From: Acidimicrobiaceae bacterium
GTDB lineage: Bacteria; Actinomycetota; Acidimicrobiia; Acidimicrobiales; UBA10347
Reading direction: 5' to 3'
Assembly: GCA_003485885.1 (NCBI GenBank)
Contig: DNHM01000329.1
Coordinates: 1,815 to 9,451 of the forward strand
Length of the DNA stretch: 7,637 nt
Positions 1-6,028 of the stretch are shown here, piece after piece; position 1 is the stretch's first letter, and the number at the start of each line of letters is the position of its first letter. Both the position numbers and the translations under genes were made by a program. Under the pieces are notes generated by a model, which saw only the letters and a program-made list of their open reading frames with translations, did no database searches and was not told the DNA's origin.

Positions 1-29
1 TCTAGAGCTTTGGTTGAGAGTTTTCTGGG

Positions 30-62
30 CTTTACACAGCATGTGCACAAAGCTGTGTAAAG
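30..62. repeat. Perfect 11-bp inverted repeat with nested palindrome
   Basis: CTTTACACAGC (30-40) and GCTGTGTAAAG (52-62) are exact reverse complements around an 11-nt spacer. The spacer contains the 8-bp palindrome TGTGCACA (42-49). No T-run follows on either strand, so it does not look like an ordinary intrinsic terminator. It could be an operator, a cruciform or a protein-binding site. It lies beyond the presumed trxA terminator, in a stretch where I see no gene. The arms and symmetry are read directly; the function is unknown. Confidence 0.7.
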
Positions 63-92
63 ACTGCACCGGCCATTGTGGAACATCGCGTC

Positions 93-125
93 TAAAGTAA
101 AGATCGACACGTAAGGGTCGATCTT
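93..125 (-). terminator. Putative intrinsic terminator of trxA
   Basis: AAGATCGAC (100-108) and GTCGATCTT (117-125) form a perfect 9-bp stem with an 8-nt loop. Read on the minus strand, the stem is followed by TTACTTTAGA, a moderately U-rich tail. It starts about 68 nt after the trxA stop, where the end of the redox operon would be expected. The stem is AT-rich and the tail is interrupted, so it may be a weak terminator or may work with another factor. Confidence 0.55.
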
Positions 126-192
126 GATATACGTCGATTGTGCATCCCCAAACAGTGGGTTGAGGCAGCTAATAGCCGCCAAAAGTACGGGC

Positions 193-519
193 CTAGAGGA
201 ACTCGGCGATGTCCTCGAGCAGTTTGGCCTTGCCCGACGCGCCGACCATACGTTTGGCGACTTCGCCGTCTTTGAAAACCAGCAGTGTTGGAATGCTCAT
301 CACCTGGTAACGCAGTGCAATTTCATTGGCCTCGTCGACATTCACTTTGGCAATCGAGATGTTGTCGCCTTGTTCATCGGCGATTTCGTCGAGAATTGGT
401 GCAATCATCTTGCACGGGCCACACCACTCGGCCCAGAAGTCCACCAGTACGGGACCTTCGGCGGCGCCAACGAGCTCGTCGAACGTCTCGGCGGTGAGGT
501 TGGTGATCTTGTCGGACAT
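193..519 (-). CDS. trxA: Thioredoxin
   Basis: Cytoplasmic 108-aa thiol-disulfide oxidoreductase that reduces protein disulfides and is recharged by thioredoxin reductase. The length is standard for a single thioredoxin fold. The active site WCGPC is at residues 32-36, preceded by the usual VDFWAEW strand. The cis-proline is in SIPT (Pro77), followed by LLVFKDG. There is no signal peptide. The ATG start is well supported: AAGGAG (526-531, minus strand) lies 6 nt upstream. trxB is upstream on the same strand, 137 bp away, so the two are probably expressed together, although the gap could also hold a separate trxA promoter. This is the last gene of the left cluster and a hairpin terminator follows it. 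Confidence 0.97.
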   Translation of the reverse strand: MSDKITNLTAETFDELVGAAEGPVLVDFWAEWCGPCKMIAPILDEIADEQGDNISIAKVNVDEANEIALRYQVMSIPTLLVFKDGEVAKRMVGASGKAKLLEDIAEFL

Positions 520-525
520 GGGAGA

Positions 526-531
526 CTCCTT
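526..531 (-). promoter_or_regulatory. Ribosome binding site of trxA
   Basis: AAGGAG on the minus strand, 6 nt before the trxA ATG. It is the strongest Shine-Dalgarno sequence in the left cluster. A short hairpin (GGTTC 535-539 / GAACC 546-550) lies just upstream of it in the leader; its significance is unclear. Confidence 0.8.
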
Positions 532-656
532 GAGGGTTCTTTTCCGAACCTAGTAGCTGTAAGTGATCAGGTAGTTACTTGTGTGTCGTGAAACTCGTGG
601 AATTTCGCGATTATTCCGCAAATCGTGGTTGGGCGTGTGACTTCGAGAGTCAGGTC

Positions 657-1634
657 TCAGTCGTCGAGGCCCTCGAGCCAACGTTCGGTGTCAATCGCTG
701 CCTGGCAACCAGAGCCGGCCGCAGTAATGGCTTGCCGGTAGTAGTCATCGACGACATCACCACAGGCAAAGACACCAGGGATCGCTGTGCGGGTCGAATT
801 TGGCTCAGCGACGAGATAACCGTTTGGTTTAACCTCGAGTTGATCGACGAATAGGCTCGTTGATGGCTTGTGGCCAATGGCGATGAAGATGCCGGTGACA
901 TCGAGCGTTCCTGCTTCGCCAGTCTGGGTATTTTCAGTAGCGATACCAGAGATCATGCCATCACCGAGATAACCGGTGACCACCGTGTTCCATACGATTT
1001 CGATCTTTTCGTTGGCCAACGCTCGGTCCTGCATGATCTTTGAGGCCCTCAGTTCGTCGCGGCGAACAAGCAACGAAACCTTGCTCGCGAAGCGGGTGAG
1101 GAACATGGCCTCTTCGAGGGCTGAGTCACCACCGCCAACCACCGCAATCTCTTGGTCACGGAAGAAGAACCCGTCGCAGGTAGCGCAGGTGCTTAGGCCA
1201 TGGCCAACAAGAGCCGACTCGTTGGGAAGGCCCAGCATCAGCGATTGGGCGCCGGTCGCAATGATGACGGCGGTCGCTGTATAGGTGGGTTCGGGAGTGG
1301 TGGCGTCGTCGATCCAGAGCTTGTGCGGTGTATCGCCAGGTGAGGCTGATAAGTCGACCTTGACGACTTTGCGAGTGACCATGGTGGCGCCGAAACGTTC
1401 CGCTTGGGTCCGGAACATACCCATGAGCTCAGGGCCCATGATTCCTTCGGGGAACCCGGGAAAGTTCTCAACATCAGTCGTCAACATGAGCTGGCCACCA
1501 GGCTGATCGCTCGTGGATGAAGGTTCACCCTCGATGACGAGCGGGGCAAGCCGGGCTCGGGCTGCATAGATTGCGGCGGTCAGGCCAGCAGGCCCGGAAC
1601 CAATGATGATGACTTCATGATGCTCAGCGGTCAT
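657..1634 (-). CDS. trxB: Thioredoxin-disulfide reductase (NADPH)
   Basis: FAD-dependent enzyme that passes electrons from NADPH to thioredoxin (TrxA, next gene downstream). From the chosen ATG it is 325 aa, the normal low-molecular-weight TrxR length. The FAD-binding motif GSGPAG is at residues 12-17. The redox-active CATC is at 150-153, followed by DGFF. The NADPH-binding GGGDSA is at 167-172, RRDELRA lies at about 191-197, and the C-terminal FAD motif GVFACGDV is at 287-294. A longer reading from 1736 would add 34 residues with no family counterpart. The start at 1634 is preceded by AGGAG (1640-1644) with 5-nt spacing and puts the GxGxxG motif at the usual distance from the N-terminus. It lies downstream of a small membrane gene and the sigma/anti-sigma pair, which suggests control by that sigma factor. 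I could not pick out a clear ECF promoter directly upstream. Confidence 0.96.
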   Translation of the reverse strand: MTAEHHEVIIIGSGPAGLTAAIYAARARLAPLVIEGEPSSTSDQPGGQLMLTTDVENFPGFPEGIMGPELMGMFRTQAERFGATMVTRKVVKVDLSASPGDTPHKLWIDDATTPEPTYTATAVIIATGAQSLMLGLPNESALVGHGLSTCATCDGFFFRDQEIAVVGGGDSALEEAMFLTRFASKVSLLVRRDELRASKIMQDRALANEKIEIVWNTVVTGYLGDGMISGIATENTQTGEAGTLDVTGIFIAIGHKPSTSLFVDQLEVKPNGYLVAEPNSTRTAIPGVFACGDVVDDYYRQAITAAGSGCQAAIDTERWLEGLDD

Positions 1635-1639
1635 AGCTG

Positions 1640-1644
1640 CTCCT
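1640..1644 (-). promoter_or_regulatory. Ribosome binding site that fixes the trxB start
   Basis: AGGAG on the minus strand, 5 nt before the ATG at 1634. It supports this start over the in-frame start at 1736, which would give an atypical N-terminal extension. Confidence 0.75.
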
Positions 1645-1754
1645 AAGAATGTGACTGGCTCGGAACCCGCACTGATGCGAGCGCATTCCGCCGGTTGTGG
1701 TGATCGATCATGGACATGGTCTGACGAACAGGCCAAGACGCACGATGTAGTCGA

Positions 1755-2099
1755 TCAGGATGCGGCCCGGTGAGGGCGCTTTGACCAGATGAATCCGCCC
1801 AGGGCCAAGAACAGGCCACCGAGAATCAGATACACCAGCCATACGTCCTTTGGCAGGACGTTGTCGAGCAGGCGTACGAGGCCGATAAGCAGCAATATCA
1901 CTGCCATGAGGCCAATAAAGGCCCCCATGAGGCCAAAAACAACCGCTCGCGAAACCTTGATGGCCGGGCCGGATGTTTTGACCCGCACCGTGTCGACCGT
2001 TGATACGACCCTTTCGGTCGCAAGTACGTGCCAATCGGTAGGAAGCCCGGGGACGGGCAAGGATTCGCTGCGTTCTACTGGGTCGTTCGTCTCAGCCAT
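1755..2099 (-). CDS. Small two-helix membrane protein, function unknown
   Basis: A 114-aa protein with a cytoplasmic-looking, charged N-terminal half of about 50 residues and two hydrophobic segments, roughly 52-76 (rich in Val, Gly, Leu, Ile) and 86-105. They are separated by a short loop containing DNVLPKD. The C-terminus is short and basic (SKRPHR), which would place both ends in the cytoplasm. The N-terminal stretch holds a polar segment, TERVVSTVDTVR, at 28-39. The size and two-helix layout resemble proteins often labelled holin-family or general membrane protein in actinobacteria, but nothing here indicates lysis. It lies between the anti-sigma gene and trxB on the same strand, so it may belong to the same stress response. 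No good Shine-Dalgarno sequence precedes the ATG. The coding call rests on the sensible membrane topology, the ORF filling the gap between two real genes, and the shared strand. Confidence 0.8.
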   Translation of the reverse strand: MAETNDPVERSESLPVPGLPTDWHVLATERVVSTVDTVRVKTSGPAIKVSRAVVFGLMGAFIGLMAVILLLIGLVRLLDNVLPKDVWLVYLILGGLFLALGGFIWSKRPHRAAS

Positions 2100-2163
2100 G
2101 CGAACGAAAGCCTATCGTCCTCGCGCCGCGTCGGCGAAAGAAGGGCGCGTGTGGTGATCTAGG

Positions 2164-3225
2164 TCAGGGTGTGGCGGGAAGAACCGAGCAGTCTGTGGGG
2201 TCGACGAGAACGATAACGATGTCGTCGCCTTCGCCAATTCGATGTACCTCGACAGCTGTCCCGGCAATGAAGGCTCCGCCAACATAGGTTGGTGTTTCAG
2301 TAGCGGCAAGTTCAGGCACGTCTTGTTGGCAGCTAGGGAAAAATCCAGGTTCGAACGGCTCAACTCGCTTGGCTAACTCGTCGACAGGCACCTGCTCGAG
2401 TGCACGAAGCAGTGCCTCTTGGTCGAGGAAGTCTCCGACGAACAGCGGGAGTGGTGTAAGAGCGAGGCTCTCGGTAGCGAGGGCTGTTCCTGTTTCGGAG
2501 TCGAGCCCGCCACCGTCATCGGAAGCCGCGTCGGCGGCCATCTCCTCCTCTTCAGCAGGCTGAGAGGCAGCAGCTTGGGGTGGCGCTGATGTTGGTGCAG
2601 GTGCGGCTTCGAGCGCGCCGATGTCCGGACGATCGGCGGTCATCGCCTCGCTTTCGCTCGTACCGTCGGTGAAGGATTCGATCTCGGGGGCGTCAGCAAC
2701 GGTGTTGGCAGCCTCAGATTGTGTTGATGCGACATCGAATGAGTCCTCGCCACCACCGAGTCCGAACGCAGCGACGGCGACAAAGAGTAGAACGACCGCT
2801 GCAGCTGCGGCGATGATGCCGGTATTGAACCGCCGAGGGTGGCGCTGTTCGCGAGCAGTAGCAAGCGAGGTCACACCGCTGATTGTGCTGGCGTCCAGAG
2901 CAGGCGATGTTGTGTCGTGTTCAGCCGCGTGGTGTCCCGCAGATGTCGGCACACCAGCCAAGACGGAGGGACCAGCCAGTGGTACCTGGTCGACATCTTG
3001 AGCAAAGAGAGCGTCGAAGGCATCAAGGGCTGCGGAGATGTGGGCGTCCTTTTGTGCAGCCGGATGTGCAGCTGGTTCGCTGACCAGATCAGCGACACCG
3101 CGCATGGATGCGACGCGGTCCATCAGCTTGGGGCTGGACTCAACAATGACGACTTCATCAGGTGAGGCCTGACCATCGAGATAGGCCGAGACGAGCTCGT
3201 CAGCGTTTGGTGGAAGCGGATTCAT
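2164..3225 (-). CDS. Membrane-anchored anti-sigma factor (putative)
   Basis: A 353-aa single-pass protein encoded directly after the ECF sigma factor; its ATG overlaps the sigma stop (ATGA, 3222-3225), which implies translational coupling and fixed stoichiometry. The N-terminal domain begins with ADELVSAYLDGQASPDE (8-24), the helix pattern typical of anti-sigma domains that clamp the sigma factor in the cytoplasm. The zinc-binding HxxxCxxC of the ZAS family is absent. One transmembrane helix lies at about 135-157, just after a basic stretch (REQRHPRRF), so the N-terminus should be inside. Outside the membrane there is an acidic, Ala/Pro/Glu/Ser-rich linker (about 160-255), then a probably folded domain (about 258-353). 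The only two cysteines, Cys299 and Cys346, are in this outer domain and could form a disulfide. By position it corresponds to the anti-SigM factor of mycobacteria; I cannot show orthology. Confidence 0.85.
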   Translation of the reverse strand: MNPLPPNADELVSAYLDGQASPDEVVIVESSPKLMDRVASMRGVADLVSEPAAHPAAQKDAHISAALDAFDALFAQDVDQVPLAGPSVLAGVPTSAGHHAAEHDTTSPALDASTISGVTSLATAREQRHPRRFNTGIIAAAAAVVLLFVAVAAFGLGGGEDSFDVASTQSEAANTVADAPEIESFTDGTSESEAMTADRPDIGALEAAPAPTSAPPQAAASQPAEEEEMAADAASDDGGGLDSETGTALATESLALTPLPLFVGDFLDQEALLRALEQVPVDELAKRVEPFEPGFFPSCQQDVPELAATETPTYVGGAFIAGTAVEVHRIGEGDDIVIVLVDPTDCSVLPATP

Positions 3226-3809
3226 GACTGATTGTTCTGACGTTCGCCACGAGTGGGCTGGTTCCCGGAGTGCAGTATTTCTGCGAGTTTCGCTCGACCC
3301 CTGGCAATACGAGATCGCACGGTACCTGGCGGAATCCCGAGCGTTTCTGCGATCTCGGCATAGTCGAGTCCGCCACAGTCACGCAAGACCACGGGCGCGC
3401 GAAACTCTTCTGGGAGCTGGTTGAGGGCGGCTTGGACTTCGTCGTGCACGACGATTTGTTCATCGAAGGCCGGTGTTCGGTCATGGCTATTCTGTTCGGC
3501 CCAACCATTGTGTTCGTCGACGAGCGCGGGAGTCGGCCGACGGCTGCGGCGCCTCAACTCGTCGAGGCACGCATTGGTTGCGACCCGGTACGACCACGTC
3601 GAGAACGCGGCTCGGTTGTCAAATTTGGCCAGCCCACGCACGATAGCCATGAGTGCTTCTTGGGTGGCGTCGGCGGCGTCAGCATTGTTGCGGGTAACCC
3701 GCCGACAGATTGCGTAGATGCGGTCATAGTGACGTCGAAGCAGCTCATCGAGCGCGGCACGGTCGCCGCCCTGAGCTTGCGCCACCAAGGCGCGATCGTC
3801 ACCACTCAC
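3222..3809 (-). CDS. ECF-type RNA polymerase sigma factor, SigM-like by position
   Basis: A 195-aa group 4 sigma factor that would direct RNA polymerase to a stress regulon when released by the membrane protein encoded next. Region 2 spans about 22-90, with RHYDRIYAICRRVTRN, DAADATQEAL (core binding) and FSTWSYRVATNACLDELRRR (2.3/2.4, -10 recognition). A variable linker (about 91-118) follows. Region 4 (about 122-178) has the helix-turn-helix LDYAEIAETLGIPPGTVRSR, which reads the -35 element. Length and layout are normal. The start is GTG at 3809: the frame is closed by a stop at 3831-3833 and no other start codon lies between. Its Shine-Dalgarno sequence is poor. The gene order sigma - anti-sigma - trxB - trxA suggests a SigM equivalent, but synteny alone does not prove which ECF group it belongs to. 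Confidence 0.95.
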   Translation of the reverse strand: MSGDDRALVAQAQGGDRAALDELLRRHYDRIYAICRRVTRNNADAADATQEALMAIVRGLAKFDNRAAFSTWSYRVATNACLDELRRRSRRPTPALVDEHNGWAEQNSHDRTPAFDEQIVVHDEVQAALNQLPEEFRAPVVLRDCGGLDYAEIAETLGIPPGTVRSRIARGRAKLAEILHSGNQPTRGERQNNQS

Positions 3810-4027
3810 ACGCGCGACTGTAGTTCCTGATCATTCAATTCGGCTTGCTTCGTTTGCACCGGTTCAGTACCGAGCAGGCATGGAAACTGCGTCGGAGCGG
3901 GGGTAGTACGGATTCACTCGCTGCGCTTATGACTGCTGTCTGAGCTACACAGTTCTGTGGTCCCGGCAACCTCTGACGTTGGTGCGGGGTGGATGCGGGG
4001 TGGAATGGAGGTGGGAGCGGAGCGGTT
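3810..4027. other. Gene-free spacer between degV and the sigma gene
   Basis: 218 bp with no credible coding frame. It should hold the end of the degV transcript and the promoter of the sigma/anti-sigma genes, both reading on the minus strand. I found no strong terminator hairpin and no convincing GGAAC/CGTC ECF promoter pair. A GGAAC occurs on the minus strand at 3823-3827, but it is too close to the GTG to act as a -35 for this start. Other contents are a small palindrome CACAG-TT-CTGTG (3948-3959) and a tandem repeat (3983-4004). Confidence 0.6.
3983..4004. repeat. Tandem 11-bp direct repeat (two copies)
   Basis: TGCGGGGTGGA occurs twice back to back (3983-3993 and 3994-4004). It is followed by more purine-rich GGAGGTGGGAG-type sequence up to the degV stop. 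The strong G/C strand asymmetry over about 40 bp gives a C-rich transcript just after the degV stop. It could be simple slippage or could affect transcript ending. Confidence 0.75.
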
Positions 4028-4840
4028 CTAGACCGTGTAGCTGAGGCCGACGACGCGTGGTCCGCCGTGGGTGCCCACGACAGGTCCGATCAGGTTGACA
4101 CGATCTACTTCGACGTTGATCATGTTGACGAAGCTGTCGATATCGGGAGCTAGACCATGGCCGATAGCGACGTTCTTGGCGTTTGCAGGAAGCGAGTTGG
4201 CTAGCCAGGCTAGTGCCTTCTTCCTGGTGCGCTGACGGCCAGCTTCTTCAACTGCGCCACTGCTGATATCGATGCATGGCTTGATCGATAGCAGTGAACC
4301 AATCATGGCTTGGGCATTGCCGATGCGGCCGCCCTTCTTCAGGTTGTCGAGTGTGTCGAGCACACCCAGCACGTGGGTACGTGCAGCGAGGTCAGTGGTG
4401 CTGGCGACGATTTCTTCGATGCTTGCGCCATCGCGAGCGGCCTCGGCGGCCCGAAGCACGATGGTGCCCTGACCGACGGTGACTGACGTGGAGTCAATGA
4501 TACGAATGTCGGCGCCTTCGATAAGGGTGGCGGCGGTGCGTGCAGCTTGCGCGGTTGCAGAAAGTGCTTCGGACAGGTTGATGCTGAGGATGGTGGTCGC
4601 ACCGTCGGCGAGGAGCGACTGATACGCCTTCGCGAACGAACCAGGGGACGGAGCTGCGGTCTCGGGTAGTTCGTCGCGTTGAGCCATTTCCTCGTAGAAC
4701 TTCTCGGGGGAGAGGTCAATACGATCGGTGTATTCGGTGGAACCGAACCGGATGCTCAGCGGCACGACAACGATGCCCAAAGCGTCGGCAACTTCGGGTG
4801 ACAGATCACAGCCACTGTCGGTGACGATGCGAACAGACAT
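4028..4840 (-). CDS. DegV family protein (fatty-acid-binding, FakB type)
   Basis: A 270-aa cytoplasmic protein of the DegV fold. Characterised members (FakB) bind a fatty acid and present it to a FakA kinase for phosphorylation; FakA is not in this window. The hallmark N-terminal motif TDSGCDL is at residues 7-13, TAAPSPGSF at about 61-69, INLSEALSATAQAA in the 87-100 region, LDNLKKGGRIG at 164-174, SIKPCI at about 185-190, and the C-terminal GTHGGPRVVG at 256-265. The usual family length is about 280. A much longer reading from 5194 would overlap the galE coding region and add unrelated sequence. The ATG at 4840 has GGAG (4847-4850) 6 nt upstream and begins right at the conserved strand SVRIVTDSG. 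It lies 76 bp behind galE on the same strand, so co-transcription is possible. Confidence 0.94.
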   Translation of the reverse strand: MSVRIVTDSGCDLSPEVADALGIVVVPLSIRFGSTEYTDRIDLSPEKFYEEMAQRDELPETAAPSPGSFAKAYQSLLADGATTILSINLSEALSATAQAARTAATLIEGADIRIIDSTSVTVGQGTIVLRAAEAARDGASIEEIVASTTDLAARTHVLGVLDTLDNLKKGGRIGNAQAMIGSLLSIKPCIDISSGAVEEAGRQRTRKKALAWLANSLPANAKNVAIGHGLAPDIDSFVNMINVEVDRVNLIGPVVGTHGGPRVVGLSYTV

Positions 4841-4846
4841 TTGGTG

Positions 4847-4850
4847 CTCC
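4847..4850 (-). promoter_or_regulatory. Ribosome binding site that fixes the degV start
   Basis: GGAG on the minus strand, 6 nt before the ATG at 4840. It supports the short 270-aa reading over an extension that runs into galE. Confidence 0.65.
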
Positions 4851-4916
4851 AGTGAGTCTGGGGAGTGAAAAGGGTGGAAGCCGGCAACCGCACAAGTGGT
4901 TGGCGACGAAGTGATG

Positions 4917-5939
4917 TTACGAGCTGGAATAGCCCTGTGGGTTTTGATCTTGCCAGCGCCAGTGATCAACACACGCATCGGCCAGGGATCTTTGGGACCG
5001 CCAGCCGAGTTGTTCGTGTGCTCGGGTGGGGTCGGCGTAGCTGATAGCGGCATCGCCGGGACGGCGTCCAACAACACGATGGGGGATGGTTCGGTCTGCA
5101 GCTCGTTCGGCTGCAGCGAGTACATCGAGCACCGATGAACCAACGCCTGTTCCCAGATTGATCGTTTGGCTTGACCCACTGTTGGCAAGCGCATCTACCG
5201 CCGCGACGTGTCCGTCGGCGAGATCACACACATGGATGTAATCGCGTACGCCAGTGCCGTCGGGAGTGGTGTAGTCGTCGCCAAAGATCAGGACTTCGTC
5301 CCGCATGCCGACGGCGACCTGCATGACAAAGGGCATGAGATTGTTTGGCGGGCCGATGGGGTCTTCGCCGATCAGCCCACTGGGGTGGGCACCGACGGGG
5401 TTGAAGTATCGCAGGTTGATGGCCTTAAGCGGTGATGACGCGGCCACGTCGTTAATGATCTGCTCGACCATGAACTTGGTTCGGCCGTAGGGATTGATCG
5501 GTCCAGTTTCTGCGTCTTCGCTGAGCGGGCTGACCTGGTCAGGGTTATACACCGTGGCCGAGGACGAGAACACAATGCCGTGCACCTTGGCCTGCTCCAT
5601 CGCCGTCAGCAAGCTGATGCTGCCAGCGACATTGTTCTCGTAGTAACGCAGCGGCTCAGCGACAGAATCGGCCACCGACTTGAGCCCTGCGAGATGGATG
5701 ACAGCGTCGACCTTGTTGGTCGAGAGAAACGAAGCGATCTTGTCGGTCTGCGACAGGTCAAGCTCCTCAAATGGCATGCCGGTGTCGGAGATCGTGGCGA
5801 GACGGTCAAGCACAAGTGGCGAGCTGTTGACAAAATTGTCGAGTCCGACGACCCAGTGCCCGTGTTCGGCGAGGGCAACAGCGATATGACTTGCGATGTA
5901 TCCGGTGGCGCCGGTCAACGCGACATTCAAGGTGTGCAC
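4917..5939 (-). CDS. galE: UDP-glucose 4-epimerase (GalE-like)
   Basis: NAD-dependent extended short-chain dehydrogenase that interconverts UDP-glucose and UDP-galactose, feeding galactose use and cell-wall or exopolysaccharide synthesis. It is 340 aa from GTG 5939, against about 338 for E. coli GalE. Numbered from that start: the NAD-binding motif GATGYIA is at 10-16 (third glycine replaced by Ala16), LDN at 33-35, HLAGLKSV at 82-89, SSSATVY at 125-131 (catalytic Ser127), YGRTK at 151-155 (catalytic Tyr/Lys), LRYFNPVGAHPSG at 176-188, RDYIHVCDLADGH at 232-244, NLGTG at 261-265, RRPGD at 292-296, and NPQGY at 333-337. Ser300 sits at the substrate gatekeeper position. The start is uncertain: no start has a Shine-Dalgarno sequence. 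GTG 5939 is favoured because a TANNNT box ends 7 nt upstream (leaderless). TTG 5930 (337 aa) aligns equally well, and GTG 6008 would add 23 atypical residues. Confidence 0.93.
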   Translation of the reverse strand: MHTLNVALTGATGYIASHIAVALAEHGHWVVGLDNFVNSSPLVLDRLATISDTGMPFEELDLSQTDKIASFLSTNKVDAVIHLAGLKSVADSVAEPLRYYENNVAGSISLLTAMEQAKVHGIVFSSSATVYNPDQVSPLSEDAETGPINPYGRTKFMVEQIINDVAASSPLKAINLRYFNPVGAHPSGLIGEDPIGPPNNLMPFVMQVAVGMRDEVLIFGDDYTTPDGTGVRDYIHVCDLADGHVAAVDALANSGSSQTINLGTGVGSSVLDVLAAAERAADRTIPHRVVGRRPGDAAISYADPTRAHEQLGWRSQRSLADACVDHWRWQDQNPQGYSSS

Positions 5940-5946
5940 GGCGTTG

Positions 5947-5952
5947 ATGTTA
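5947..5952 (-). promoter_or_regulatory. Candidate -10 box for a leaderless galE transcript
   Basis: TAACAT on the minus strand matches the actinobacterial TANNNT -10 pattern and ends 7 nt before the GTG at 5939, which would put the transcription start on the start codon. No clear -35 is visible 16-18 nt upstream, as is common for actinobacterial promoters. This is inference from spacing and the lack of any Shine-Dalgarno sequence. Confidence 0.4.
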
Positions 5953-6014
5953 ACCGCGTAGTGTGCAGGTGGACCGAGGTTCGGAGTCGTGGTATTGCCG
6001 AACACCACCCAGTT

Positions 6015-6020
6015 CGAGAG
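6015..6020 (+). promoter_or_regulatory. Ribosome binding site of the class I aldolase gene
   Basis: GAGAG(G) at about 6016-6021 lies 7 nt before GTG 6029. The same GAGAGGAC string precedes the thymidine kinase start, and it decides the aldolase start in favour of GTG 6029. Confidence 0.65.
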
Positions 6021-6028
6021 GACGTCTT

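Noticed and set aside
124..591. 155-aa plus-strand ORF opposite trxA
   Set aside because: It is the antisense shadow of trxA; it has no recognisable motif and covers the terminator and the trxA leader.
1701..1710. 10-bp palindrome TGATCGATCA
   Set aside because: It is short and built of common GATC/CGAT steps; it is not repeated with regular spacing and I see no matching operator.
1635..1736. 34-residue N-terminal extension of TrxB
   Set aside because: It has no counterpart in the family; the start at 1634 has a good AGGAG and puts the FAD motif in the normal place.
1755..2099. Phage holin or lysis cassette
   Set aside because: Two membrane helices fit a holin label, but there is no endolysin or other phage gene nearby, and the neighbours are conserved chromosomal genes.
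2621..3001. 126-aa Ala/Ser-rich plus-strand ORF
   Set aside because: It is the complement of the low-complexity linker and membrane helix region of the anti-sigma gene.
3270..3830. 186-aa plus-strand ORF opposite the sigma factor
   Set aside because: It is an antisense shadow favoured by the GC-rich codon pattern; no motif or ribosome binding site seen.
4841..5194. 118-residue N-terminal extension of the DegV protein
   Set aside because: It runs through the end of galE in another frame, is Pro/Ser/Thr-rich without a domain, and the start at 4840 has its own Shine-Dalgarno sequence.
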